This document shows, piece after piece, positions 23,520 to 31,771 of a DNA stretch of 64,000 nucleotides. The position numbers were made by a program, and so were the translations under genes. The DNA is from Sediminibacterium sp. C3 (GTDB lineage: Bacteria; Bacteroidota; Bacteroidia; Chitinophagales; Chitinophagaceae). A model generated the notes under the pieces. That model made no database searches and was not told where the DNA came from. It was given only the letters and a program-made list of their open reading frames with translations. How positions within the stretch are numbered: position 1 is the stretch's first letter; every line of letters starts with the position of its first letter. The stretch covers positions 898,219 through 962,218 of the forward strand of contig NZ_KI669560.1 in NCBI RefSeq assembly GCF_000508085.1, in the 5' to 3' direction.

Positions 23520-23587
23520 TTGCACTCACATTTGCTTTTGCTCATTTTTATTTTTTGATGGAAGAGCAAAAGCAAAAGAGAGTGCAA
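23520..23587 (+). ncRNA. Two-stem ACATTT/AAAAGA element, copy 3 (upstream of dsbA)
   Basis: The outer stem is TTGCACTC (23520-23527) with GAGTGCAA (23580-23587). The internal loop is ACATTT (23528-23533) and AAAAGA (23574-23579). The inner stem is GCTTTTGCTC (23534-23543) with GAGCAAAAGC (23564-23573). All 18 base pairs are perfect, the longest of the six copies. It lies 104 bases before the dsbA start. Confidence 0.72.
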
Positions 23588-23690
23588 GCCACCGCACACA
23601 CGACAGACCAATCCTTAATGACACGACACAGAAAAAAGAAGGGCAGCCACTAACAGCAAAACAAAAATACTAACAATAACAAGTGCTAAA

Positions 23691-24398
23691 ATGAAAGTAG
23701 AAATATGGAGTGATGTAATGTGTCCGTTTTGTTACATCGGCAAACGAAAATTTGAAACGGCATTGGCTCAATTTTCGCATAAGGACAAAGTAGAATTGGT
23801 TTGGAAAAGTTTCCAGCTTGCACCTGAAATGAAAACACAACCCGATAAAAACACACATCAGTTTTTGGCAGACCATAAAGGAATGAGCTTAGAGCAAGCC
23901 AAAGGAATGAATGACCAAGTAACACAGCTTGCAAAACAAGTGGGGCTGACTTATAATTTTGACAAATCTATTGTTGCTAATTCGTTTAATGCACATCGTT
24001 TCACGCATTTTGCAAAACAATACGACAAACAAAATGAAGCGGAAGAAATACTTTTCCGTTCTTATTTTACTGATGGAAAGAACATAGATGATTATCCAAC
24101 GCTTATTCAGTTAGGTGCAGAAATTGGCTTAGACACAACTGCCCTGAAAACCGCATTGGAAAAAGGAAGTTATGCAGACGAAGTTCGTGCCGATATTTAC
24201 GAAGCCCAACAAGTTGGCGTTCGTGGTGTTCCGTTTTTTGTGTTTAACAGAAAATACGCTGTATCAGGAGCACAGGAAAGCAAGACATTTCTGGAAACGC
24301 TTGAAAAGGCTTTCGATGAATGGAGAAAAAGTAATCCCGAAAATGCGATTGAAGTTATTGAAGGAAAAATATGCACACCCGAAGGAGAGTGTAAATAG
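23691..24398 (+). CDS. DsbA-family (FrnE-like) thiol oxidoreductase
   Basis: A 235-residue thioredoxin-fold protein with the catalytic CPFC at residues 11-14 and the cis-proline loop RGVPFFVFN near residue 182. The helical insertion is typical of the 2-hydroxychromene isomerase/FrnE branch. There is no signal peptide, so it acts in the cytoplasm, unlike DsbA proper; FrnE relatives serve oxidative and polyketide chemistry. A second cysteine pair near the C-terminus (CTPEGEC) matches some FrnE proteins. It is bracketed by ACATTT/AAAAGA elements at 23520 and 24432. Confidence 0.9.
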   Translation: MKVEIWSDVMCPFCYIGKRKFETALAQFSHKDKVELVWKSFQLAPEMKTQPDKNTHQFLADHKGMSLEQAKGMNDQVTQLAKQVGLTYNFDKSIVANSFNAHRFTHFAKQYDKQNEAEEILFRSYFTDGKNIDDYPTLIQLGAEIGLDTTALKTALEKGSYADEVRADIYEAQQVGVRGVPFFVFNRKYAVSGAQESKTFLETLEKAFDEWRKSNPENAIEVIEGKICTPEGECK

Positions 24399-24431
24399 TA
24401 AAAACACATAAACAAAGACAGCTACTACACA

Positions 24432-24500
24432 GGGACAAGCACTTATGCAAGTCCCGCAAAAGCCAACCCACAGACCAAAACTTGCAAAAGAGCTTGCCCC
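24432..24500 (+). ncRNA. Two-stem ACATTT/AAAAGA element, copy 4 (downstream of dsbA)
   Basis: The outer stem is GGGACAAGC (24432-24440) with GCTTGCCCC (24492-24500), with one A-C mismatch. The left loop is ACTTAT, the only variant of ACATTT, facing AAAAGA (24486-24491). The inner stem is GCAAGT/ACTTGC. The apical loop (GCAAAAGCCAACCCACAGACC) resembles those of copies 2 and 6. It starts 33 bases after the dsbA stop. A T-rich CCCTTCT tract follows to about 24560. Confidence 0.66.
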
Positions 24501-24620
24501 TTTTAAACCCGATTAAAAAATTTCCCTTCCCTTCTTTTTTAATTTTTTTCCCCGACCCGCAAGCCGACACAGACAACCATAACCTGACAACGGCTGACCA
24601 CGAACTACAAAGAACCACAT

Positions 24621-24750
24621 GCCGCTAACAAGGACTTGCCGCAATGCGGGGTGAAGTGCTAAATTGAACAGTAGTGCTTTTTATTTACATTTGTGCTAAG
24701 GCGAAAGTTTGTGCTTCTAATCCCCGCACTGACGCCAAGCCCCGAAACGT
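24621..24750 (+). other. attC-like site closing the redox cassette, split by a group II intron
   Basis: R'' GCCGCTAAC (24621-24629) is the exact complement of the cassette start GTTAGCGGC (19962-19970). TGCGGGG/CCCCGCA forms the inner arm and CTTG/CAAG the outer. The site ends AAACGT at 24750, where the second intron begins. Removing the intron gives GTTATAAGC, the exact complement of the R'' at 36186-36194. Confidence 0.76.
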
Positions 24751-25185
24751 GTGTGACTTGAATTAAACATTATTGAGATTAATGTTTAAATGCTGTAAAA
24801 CAGATGGAAGAATTTCTCTGATAATAGTGAGAAATGATGGTCTTCCGAAGACGACTTTCTGGAGTAGTTTTCAAACCACTTTATGCTGCAATAATTGGAA
24901 ACGATTTTGTGGTGAGCGATAAAGAAAAACAGAAACGATGATTTCTGTAGGTGCGTAGTACAAGAGCTGAACGCAAGTGAACCAATGATGAAGCCTCGTA
25001 AGGGCAATAGCGATGTCGAAAGTAAGCAGTTACGTTTGTGTTTACGAATAGAGTGTAATGAATACCAGATAATCGGTTACACGGCATCCGGGGTTAAGTT
25101 GGCAGGACTGTATTATAGGCTGTTTTATGGAACAAGTGAAGTCATTGTTGTTTTGTAAAATCGAAAGAGGAACAAACGCTTTTGG

Positions 25186-26526
25186 ATGAGGCGAAGCAAT
25201 GGCGGCAGACTTAATCATAGTAGTGAGGAAGCTTATGAAAATAAGTGGAGCGAAGGATTAAGCTTGTTTAGTTATCAAAACCAATTTACAACCAGTAATG
25301 GGATGACAGATTATTTTGAGACAAAATCACAACCAATTACCAAGTTAATGGTGTGGCAGGCTTACAAGAAAGTAAGAGCCAATCAAGGGAGTGCTGGCAT
25401 AGATGGTATGACATGGGAATATGTAGACAAAAATGCATATAGATTATTGTACAAGCTATGGAACAGACTTTCTTCAGGATCATATTTTCCAGCACCTGTT
25501 CGCCAAGTTGCTATTGCAAAGAAAGATGGTGGAATAAGAAGTTTAGGCATTCCGACTGTCATGGACCGCATAGCACAACAAGTTGTTAAGCAACATTTAG
25601 AAATGCAGGTGGAACCCGTTTTTCATGAGGGGTCATACGGATATCGACCAAATCGAAGCTGTCACGATGCTGTTGCAAAAGCCAACAGTAATTGTTTTAA
25701 TCACGATTTTGTGATAGACATTGACATACAAGGCTTCTTCGATACCATTAACCATGAACTATTAATGAATGCGGTTGCGCATTACTGCAAAGACAAATGG
25801 GTACAATTGTATGTAGAGAGATGGTTAAAAGCGGGGATAATAGAGCAGGATGGCAAAGCCACAAGAACTGTGTTAGGTACACCACAAGGTGGAGTAATTA
25901 GTCCGTTGTTAGCAAATATTTTTCTACATGTAGTATTTGATGGGTGGATGGCAAAGGAACATCCAGAGAAGCCATTTGAACGATATGCAGACGATATAGT
26001 AGTTCATTGCAAGACGGAGAAACAAGCAATATATGTGCTTAACAAAATCAAGCAGAGAATGCAGGAGTGTAAACTAAGATTGCACCCCACAAAAACTAAA
26101 ATTGTGAATCTGAGAGGGTATTCAGAAAAGAAATACCCCAAAAGCTTTGACTTTTTAGGATTCACTATACGCCCCAATTGTGTAAAGTTTAAAGAAAAGG
26201 TTTTGATTGTTCCAAGCATCTTCATAAGTACTAAATCCAGGACTAGTTTACTGGAAAAGTTTAAAGATTGGAATATACACAAGCGGCGAAAACCACTTGC
26301 AGTAATAGCCCAATATTTAACACCACAAATACGGGGAATCATGAATTACTTTCATAAGTTCTCAAGTGGTCATATGAACTATGTCTGGAAACAATTAAAT
26401 GCGAGACTATTAAAATGGGTTAAATGGGAAAAGGGTTTGGGGGTAAGAGCAGCAATTAAATGGTTGCAAATACAATACAAACTCAATCCTCATTTATTCC
26501 CACACTGGCAAGTGGCACATCCGTAA
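25186..26526 (+). CDS. ltrA: Group II intron-encoded reverse transcriptase/maturase, copy 2
   Basis: 446 residues, with the same architecture as the copy at 12332: reverse transcriptase blocks with RYADD, the thumb/maturase region and no endonuclease. Differences from copy 1 include I/V in GIPTVMDRI, F/Y in GSYGYRPNR, T/N near LLMNAVAH and changes around RMQECKLRLHP and KPLAVIAQ. All catalytic motifs are intact, so both copies may be active. The alternative start is the MTDYFETK methionine at 25303. Confidence 0.93.
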   Translation: MRRSNGGRLNHSSEEAYENKWSEGLSLFSYQNQFTTSNGMTDYFETKSQPITKLMVWQAYKKVRANQGSAGIDGMTWEYVDKNAYRLLYKLWNRLSSGSYFPAPVRQVAIAKKDGGIRSLGIPTVMDRIAQQVVKQHLEMQVEPVFHEGSYGYRPNRSCHDAVAKANSNCFNHDFVIDIDIQGFFDTINHELLMNAVAHYCKDKWVQLYVERWLKAGIIEQDGKATRTVLGTPQGGVISPLLANIFLHVVFDGWMAKEHPEKPFERYADDIVVHCKTEKQAIYVLNKIKQRMQECKLRLHPTKTKIVNLRGYSEKKYPKSFDFLGFTIRPNCVKFKEKVLIVPSIFISTKSRTSLLEKFKDWNIHKRRKPLAVIAQYLTPQIRGIMNYFHKFSSGHMNYVWKQLNARLLKWVKWEKGLGVRAAIKWLQIQYKLNPHLFPHWQVAHP

Positions 26527-26558
26527 GTTATAATTAACTTGTGATTAATGAACAAGAA

Positions 26559-26632
26559 GAGCCGTGTGATGGGAGACTATCAAGCACGGTTCTGTGAGAA
26601 CGTAAGGGTGAAAATCCCTTGCGTGACTCGAT
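26559..26632 (+). ncRNA. Group II intron domains V and VI, copy 2
   Basis: The domain V hairpin 26559-26592 is identical to copy 1 apart from a C/T change after it. Domain VI runs to the intron end at 26632. After it the cassette sequence TATAAGC resumes. Confidence 0.88.
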
Positions 26633-26847
26633 TATAAGCAAGCATAAAAGACGACCATGCAACAATCAAACGGACACCAAAACGACCAGACTTTTGACTA
26701 CCAAATAAATTCTCTGGCGACAAAAACTCGTTGACAATTTCGCTGTAACTCGACACCGACCAGGCCATTTTGCCGACACTCACCCCACGCAAGGTTTTAA
26801 AAAATTTTCCCACCGCACATTTTAAAAAATAATTTTAGCCAGCCCGC

Positions 26848-26911
26848 ATTGGCACATTTGGGGTTTGCCCCCTCACACAACCCGACACAAGCAAACCCCA
26901 AAAGAGCCAAT
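26848..26911 (+). ncRNA. Two-stem ACATTT/AAAAGA element, copy 5 (upstream of the efflux operon)
   Basis: The outer stem is ATTGGC (26848-26853) with GCCAAT (26906-26911). The internal loop is ACATTT (26854-26859) and AAAAGA (26900-26905). The inner stem is GGGGTTTGC (26860-26868) with GCAAACCCC (26891-26899). It is 53 bases upstream of the promoter. Between the intron end and this copy (26633-26847) no gene is seen, only a T/A-rich TTTTCCCACCGCACATTTT tract (about 26801-26825) also found before copy 1. Confidence 0.7.
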
Positions 26912-26963
26912 TACCCACCGCACCAATATGATTTTTGTCACATTTTAAAGTTTTCTCAAAAAA

Positions 26964-27012
26964 CTTGCAGGTATAAATAAAATAGAATTATCTTTGTGAG
27001 TGAATATTCACT
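26964..27012 (+). promoter_or_regulatory. Promoter and palindromic TetR-type operator of the efflux operon
   Basis: CTTG (26964-26967), a 21-base spacer and TATCTTTG (26989-26996) form a promoter with the same spacing as that of hsdM. A perfect 14-base palindrome AGTGAATATTCACT (26999-27012) covers the expected transcription start. Its position and symmetry fit binding by the TetR-family protein encoded at 28682. Confidence 0.65.
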
Positions 27013-27031
27013 TACTTAAAACATAAACAAG

Positions 27032-27439
27032 ATGAACGGCAAAAACAATATCGCAATTGGGTTCCTGACAATGGGGCTTTTTATGGCTTACGGCTTTCTA
27101 TTAATTTATCTGCGTGACTTCGCTCCGGGTAAAGAAGAATGGGTAAACTCATACAGTATCGGCAAGCATTTTGAAAGTAGACTGGCTCACGTTCACGGGA
27201 ACTTGTTCGCCTTTCTAAACATCCTAATTGGTTATTTGCTTCTACATTTCAGAGACAAATTACAAAACGTGAAGGCTATTTCTTGGTTGGCACTTACAGG
27301 TTTATTAATGCCAATAGGAATATTAACAGAAGTGTATTTTGGCTTACCTCCTGCTTTAGTATTGATTGGTGCAATTGCAATGACCGCATCTGTAATTTGG
27401 TTAGGAGTTGCTTTTTGGCAATTAAAAATAAAAAAATAA
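27032..27439 (+). CDS. Small integral membrane protein, unknown function
   Basis: A 135-residue protein with four predicted transmembrane helices (about 8-27, 55-73, 84-103, 108-129). A polar loop, RDFAPGKEEW, lies between helices 1 and 2, and HVHGNLFAFLNI could place two histidines at the membrane surface. No family is recognised. It is the first gene after the operator-bearing promoter and sits nine bases before dps, so it is probably co-induced with the efflux system. Confidence 0.65.
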   Translation: MNGKNNIAIGFLTMGLFMAYGFLLIYLRDFAPGKEEWVNSYSIGKHFESRLAHVHGNLFAFLNILIGYLLLHFRDKLQNVKAISWLALTGLLMPIGILTEVYFGLPPALVLIGAIAMTASVIWLGVAFWQLKIKK

Positions 27440-27448
27440 AAAATAAAT

Positions 27449-27931
27449 ATGAAAACAATTAATGCAATTGGTTTAGACCACGACAAAGCCGAAGAATTGG
27501 CAATTAAATTAAACGAGTTACTCGCAAACTATTCAATTTTTTATCAAAACACAAGAGGCTTTCACTGGAACATTAAAGGTGAAAAGTTTTTTGAACTGCA
27601 TTTGAAATTTGAAGAACTCTACAATGATTTGTTGCTAAAAATTGATGAAGTAGCAGAACGCATATTAACATTGGGGCATACACCCGAGCATAGCTATTCT
27701 CAATACACTAAAACATCAACCATAAAAGAAAGCCAGAAAATTTCTGATGGTTTGATTGCAGTTGAACAAATTCTTGAAGCATTTGAAACAGTAATCGTTA
27801 TGCAAAGAGAAATTCTGGCATTAGCTTCTGATGCAAATGATGAAGGAACAAATGCTTTAATGAGCGATTACATTCGCTTTCAGGAAAAACAAGTATGGAT
27901 GTATTCATCTTTTTTAACACATAGTAAATAA
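27449..27931 (+). CDS. dps: Dps-family ferritin-like DNA protection protein
   Basis: A 160-residue Dps-type protein that stores iron using peroxide and can shield DNA. The ferroxidase ligands are in NTRGFHWNIKGEKFFELHLKFEE and the paired helix KIDEVAERIL (about residues 34-72), typical for dodecameric Dps. It lacks an obvious DNA-binding N-terminal tail. Its presence in a drug-efflux operon links efflux with oxidative stress, as does the superoxide dismutase cassette of the same array. Confidence 0.92.
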   Translation: MKTINAIGLDHDKAEELAIKLNELLANYSIFYQNTRGFHWNIKGEKFFELHLKFEELYNDLLLKIDEVAERILTLGHTPEHSYSQYTKTSTIKESQKISDGLIAVEQILEAFETVIVMQREILALASDANDEGTNALMSDYIRFQEKQVWMYSSFLTHSK

Positions 27932-27938
27932 TAAGGCA

Positions 27939-28061
27939 ATGGAAACAAATAACAAAAACTTAGAAACCTTAATTAAGTTGAGACATTTATCAGAAGGTTT
28001 AAATTCCAATTGGGAAGCGTTGAACACGGCAAAAGTTAAAGTAGCTCATTTGCTTGATTAG
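27939..28061 (+). CDS. Very small ORF (40 aa) between dps and a hypothetical gene
   Basis: ATG 27939 to TAG 28061 encodes 40 residues (begins METNNKNLETLIKLRHLSEG). It starts seven bases after the dps stop on the operon strand, is helical and polar, and resembles the N-terminus of a longer protein cut short. It may be a real small protein or a fragment; no function is recognised. Confidence 0.4.
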   Translation: METNNKNLETLIKLRHLSEGLNSNWEALNTAKVKVAHLLD

Positions 28062-28079
28062 GCAAACAACATTGTAAAA

Positions 28080-28670
28080 ATGTTTGGAAGTGATTTAGGT
28101 AAAAGCAAATTTCAGGAAAATGTAAATTTAATTGCTTCTTTGAAAGATAAAATTGAATCTCAATTAGCCTATTTTAAAAATAAGATTGAAAGCCAATCTA
28201 GTAATGATAGTTCGGAGATTTATAAAGATTTTCTGTCGAATACGGAATCCGTTTCTTCTATATTTACAAAAATTGGGAAATATCCTGATGACTACTTTTC
28301 AGGGATGAACAGTGCGGATTGGTTTGGAGTTTGGGCTGTTATTCAGTCTAATATCTATACTGTTCAGGGCATCGGTCATTCTGCATTTGTTCAACTACAG
28401 ATGTTTGAAAATTTTAGTAAACAAGAGATTGACGACCTTACAAAAGAGATTATAAAATACATTCCAAAATCTTACCATATTGAAGATGCTATTCAATACA
28501 AACAAGAGTATATGACAACTTTAGCTCAAATGGAAGAAGAAGCGAATAAAAAAGATAATCTTTGGGATCGTTTTTTAAATTTATTAGCGGGAAATATCCC
28601 ATTCAAGCAGACTCCGCAGGAACGTGTAATGATGATGCGATGGGTAAATGGTGAGAAAGGCGAACTTTAA
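28080..28670 (+). CDS. Hypothetical soluble protein
   Basis: A 196-residue cytoplasmic protein without signal peptide or transmembrane segment. It has a helical, lysine/glutamate-rich N-terminus (about 10-60), then an aromatic central segment (DWFGVWAVIQSNIY near 80-93) and a helical C-terminus. I do not recognise the family. It lies in the efflux operon, 11 bases before the TetR gene. Confidence 0.6.
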   Translation: MFGSDLGKSKFQENVNLIASLKDKIESQLAYFKNKIESQSSNDSSEIYKDFLSNTESVSSIFTKIGKYPDDYFSGMNSADWFGVWAVIQSNIYTVQGIGHSAFVQLQMFENFSKQEIDDLTKEIIKYIPKSYHIEDAIQYKQEYMTTLAQMEEEANKKDNLWDRFLNLLAGNIPFKQTPQERVMMMRWVNGEKGEL

Positions 28671-28681
28671 AAAGAGAAAAA

Positions 28682-29275
28682 ATGACAACAGAAACAATTT
28701 CTGACAGACAACTTGAAATTATAGAAGCAGCAGGAAAAATATTGACTGCTTCGGGAATAAGCGGTTTAACAATAAAGAACCTTGCTAAGGAAATGAAATT
28801 TTCTGAGAGTGCCATTTACAGGCATTTTACAAGCAAGGAAGAAATCATTATTGCCTTACTTGAATATCTTGCTCAAAGTATGGATGAACGCTATACCAAT
28901 GCAATTTCAAGCGAACATTCACCCGAAGAAAAATTTACAACGCTATTTCAAGATCAATTTTCATTTTTTAATAAGCATCCGCATTTTGTAGTGGCAGTTT
29001 TTTCTGACGGATTAATGGAAGAAAGCCAACGCATCAACGAAACCATACTGAAAATAATGGCTGTAAAAATGAAACATTTGATGCCAATTATTTTGGAAGG
29101 ACAACAAAAGAAGGTATTCACAAATTCAATAACATCCGATGAATTGATACATTTCGTGATGGGAACTTTTCGATTGCAAATGTTTAAATGGCGGGTTGCC
29201 AATTTTCAATTTGACATAAACAGAAACGGAGATAATATGATTCAAGCATTATTAACACTTATAAAATCCAAATGA
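28682..29275 (+). CDS. TetR/AcrR-family regulator
   Basis: A 197-residue repressor. The N-terminal helix-turn-helix (about 8-55; LTIKNLAKEMKFSESAIYRHF) is classical TetR and the C-terminal domain should bind an inducing ligand. As it is encoded in the efflux operon it probably autoregulates through the AGTGAATATTCACT palindrome at 26999. It overlaps the next gene by four bases; three ATGA-type overlaps (29272, 29670, 30128) show tight coupling. Confidence 0.9.
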   Translation: MTTETISDRQLEIIEAAGKILTASGISGLTIKNLAKEMKFSESAIYRHFTSKEEIIIALLEYLAQSMDERYTNAISSEHSPEEKFTTLFQDQFSFFNKHPHFVVAVFSDGLMEESQRINETILKIMAVKMKHLMPIILEGQQKKVFTNSITSDELIHFVMGTFRLQMFKWRVANFQFDINRNGDNMIQALLTLIKSK

Positions 29276-29673
29276 AAAAGTATGTCCTCTCTACATCAGC
29301 AGTAATTCTGACTGCCTTTGGCTTGATTACTCTTTTCCTAAGCACATCAGTGATATTTGATTTGTTTGGCATCAGAGCCAAAGAAGGCAATTATGTTCTG
29401 TTTGTGGTTTGGTCAAATTTCATAAGTAGCATTCTTTATCTGCTTGCTGCTTATGGGTTTACTAAAAGCAAAAAATGGACGAGTACACTCTTAGGAATTT
29501 CAACAATTATACTAATCGCTGCATTTATCGGACTCAAAATACACGCTAATTCGGGTGGTATTTATGAAACGAAAACAATCGGTGCAATGATTTTCAGAAT
29601 TCCGGTAACGCTTGTATTTGCAATCATTGCATTTTTCACTATCAATAAACAATTAAATAAAACAAGGGAATGA
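29272..29673 (+). CDS. Small membrane protein in the efflux operon
   Basis: A 133-residue protein with four hydrophobic helices (about 5-28, 40-62, 70-88, 104-126). No motif is recognised. It overlaps both neighbours by four bases. Possible roles are an accessory of the efflux pump or of a membrane stress response; this is only inferred from context. Confidence 0.65.
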   Translation: MKKYVLSTSAVILTAFGLITLFLSTSVIFDLFGIRAKEGNYVLFVVWSNFISSILYLLAAYGFTKSKKWTSTLLGISTIILIAAFIGLKIHANSGGIYETKTIGAMIFRIPVTLVFAIIAFFTINKQLNKTRE

Positions 29674-30131
29674 ATAAATTAATCCTATCACTGGCTGCTT
29701 TTAGCATTATGTTATCTAGCTGTAGCAATTCCACAAACGAGAAATCAAATAATCAAACAGAAATTGCCGAACAAAATAATCATCATCTCGATGATGAAAG
29801 CGAAGCGATTGAACTCAACAATGGAGAAAAATGGAAAGTTGATGCCAATATGATAACACATATTCGCAATATGGAAAATGATATTAATCACTTCGCTAAT
29901 GTTGAGCAAAAAGACTTCAAATCATTAGCTGAAAAACTACAAACCAATATTGATTTACTTACATCTAATTGCACAATGAAAGGCAAAGCACACGATGAAC
30001 TTCATAAGTGGCTTTTGCCATACATTGATATGGTAAAGGAACTTTCAGAAGCTAAAAACGAAACCGAAGCATCAGAGCAGTTTAAAAACATACAAACTTC
30101 ATTTTCAACATTTAACCAATATTTCCAATGA
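29670..30131 (+). CDS. Lipoprotein in the efflux operon
   Basis: A 153-residue lipoprotein: signal peptide with lipobox MLSSC near residue 18, an Asn/Glu/His-rich linker (EQNNHHLDDESE) and a helical domain with HIRNMENDINHF and CTMKGKAHDELHKWL. The histidines and one cysteine could bind metal. No named family is recognised. It overlaps both neighbours by four bases. Confidence 0.7.
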   Translation: MNKLILSLAAFSIMLSSCSNSTNEKSNNQTEIAEQNNHHLDDESEAIELNNGEKWKVDANMITHIRNMENDINHFANVEQKDFKSLAEKLQTNIDLLTSNCTMKGKAHDELHKWLLPYIDMVKELSEAKNETEASEQFKNIQTSFSTFNQYFQ

Positions 30132-30415
30132 AAATAAAAGAATTACATACACAAGAAAAACCAGTTTCAGCAACTTCTCTTTTCAAAAGTGACCTGGGCA
30201 ATGCAACAGCTATCCAAATTTTGAAAGGCGAGAAATTAAAAGAGCATATCACCAAAACACCAGCACTTTTGATTTGCGTGGAAGGAGAAGTGATTTTTGA
30301 AAATGAAAAAGGGATAATGGAAACACTATTGTCAGGTGACTTTATAAATATTGAACCAATGGTAAAACATTGGGTTGTAGGAACAATTGAAAGTCAATTA
30401 ATACTCATTAAGTAA
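30128..30415 (+). CDS. Small cupin-fold protein
   Basis: A 95-residue single-domain protein with the cupin pattern: KGEKLKEHITKTPALLICVEGEVIFE, then LLSGDFINIEPMVKHWV. The usual first metal motif (GxxxxxHxH) is reduced to one histidine (LKEHIT), so metal binding is uncertain. It may bind a small ligand. It is translationally coupled to the lipoprotein gene and lies 13 bases before tolC. Confidence 0.75.
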   Translation: MKIKELHTQEKPVSATSLFKSDLGNATAIQILKGEKLKEHITKTPALLICVEGEVIFENEKGIMETLLSGDFINIEPMVKHWVVGTIESQLILIK

Positions 30416-30428
30416 AAAAATTTGACCA

Positions 30429-31763
30429 ATGAAGTTAGCGAATATTCACAAACATTATTATGTTCTATTATTGATAATAGGAGGCTTTCAATCCGCACAA
30501 GCACAAACTTGGACTTTGCAACAATGTATTGATACAGCACAGGTTCACAATAAAAACCTGCAAATGAGCAGAAACAATATGGCCATTGGTGAACAAAGAG
30601 AGAAAGAAGCCAAAGCCAATTTAATTCCTAAAGTTACAGCAAATGCAGACTACAGATATTACTATAATTTACCCTATCAACTGCTTCCAATAAATGCTTT
30701 TAATCCAGCAGTTCCAGAAGGTCAATATAGAGCAATTCAGTTTGGAGTTCCGCATAACATCAACGCCAATTTGCAACTATCAATGCCTTTGTATAATCCA
30801 CAAGTTTATGGAGCCATACAAACTACTAAAATTGCTTCGGAATTGACAGACTTGCAGTATCAAAAAACGGAGGAGCAAATCTATTTTGAAATCTCCAATT
30901 TGTATTACAATGCCCAAATCTTGCACCACCAATTGGCATTTATTGACAGTAATTTGATTAACGCAGAAAGGCTTCTGAAAAATATGCAATTGCTCAATGA
31001 ACAATTGCTTGTCAAAGGAACAGATGTAAGCAAGGTAAAATTACAAGTATCACAATTAACCACCCAAAAGGAAACCATCAAAAGCAAATACGAGCAGGTT
31101 CTAAATGCCTTGAAATTTGCTATGGGTATTTCTATTGAACAAAATCTGCAAATTGAAGCAAACATTCAATATCAAAACACAAATGAATACACATCTTCAT
31201 CAACCTTAGATATTCGAATAATAAAAACTCAAAACCGCTTATTGTCGAGTGAACTCAACACACTCAATAAATCAAGGTATTTGCCTTCACTAAATCTTGT
31301 TAGTATGTATGGAACAACGGGCTTTGGTTATAACGGACAACCTGCTTCTTTCCTTGATTTTTATCCAATTGGTTTTGCAGGTGTTCAATTATCTTATCCA
31401 TTATTTAATGGAACAGTTACACTGCGAAAAATAAATCAGAAAACGCTTGAACTTCGAAACAATGAACTTCAATTTGGAATGCTTACTGAGCAAAACAATA
31501 TGCAGGTTGAAAATGCCAAACTTCAAAGAGAAGTCGCTAAAAGAACGGTAGAAACCACAACAGAACAAATCCAATTGGCACAAACAATCTACGAGCAAAC
31601 CGTTCTTCAACAGAAACAAGGAACGGCAAGTTTAACAGATGTTTTGCTTGCAGATAATGCTTTGCGTGAAGCACAACAAACTTATTTATCTGCTGTAATT
31701 GATTACCTAAAAGCAGATTTGGAACTAAAAAAACTCACAGGAAATATTTCAATAATCAAATAA
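30429..31763 (+). CDS. TolC-family outer membrane efflux channel
   Basis: A 444-residue outer membrane factor with a signal peptide (cleavage after AQA near residue 26) and two copies of the OEP repeat, each with long coiled helices (AIGEQREKEAKANLIPKV; then TVETTTEQIQLAQTIYEQ). It supplies the outer membrane exit duct for the RND pump encoded next. The C-terminus is intact. The gene is eight bases from the fusion-protein gene. Confidence 0.92.
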   Translation: MKLANIHKHYYVLLLIIGGFQSAQAQTWTLQQCIDTAQVHNKNLQMSRNNMAIGEQREKEAKANLIPKVTANADYRYYYNLPYQLLPINAFNPAVPEGQYRAIQFGVPHNINANLQLSMPLYNPQVYGAIQTTKIASELTDLQYQKTEEQIYFEISNLYYNAQILHHQLAFIDSNLINAERLLKNMQLLNEQLLVKGTDVSKVKLQVSQLTTQKETIKSKYEQVLNALKFAMGISIEQNLQIEANIQYQNTNEYTSSSTLDIRIIKTQNRLLSSELNTLNKSRYLPSLNLVSMYGTTGFGYNGQPASFLDFYPIGFAGVQLSYPLFNGTVTLRKINQKTLELRNNELQFGMLTEQNNMQVENAKLQREVAKRTVETTTEQIQLAQTIYEQTVLQQKQGTASLTDVLLADNALREAQQTYLSAVIDYLKADLELKKLTGNISIIK

Positions 31764-31771
31764 TTATCACA

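Larger units (their letters stand above)
24751..26632 (+). mobile_element. Group II intron (class C, attC-associated), copy 2
   Basis: It has the same length (1,882 bases) and ends as copy 1 and is inserted at the same GT^T position in a different attC-like family. ACGTTT (25032-25037, at the same offset as in copy 1) is perfectly complementary to the last exon bases AAACGT (24745-24750), fitting EBS1-IBS1 pairing. Copies differ mainly by scattered substitutions in the reverse transcriptase gene and by a few bases before domain V. Confidence 0.87.
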
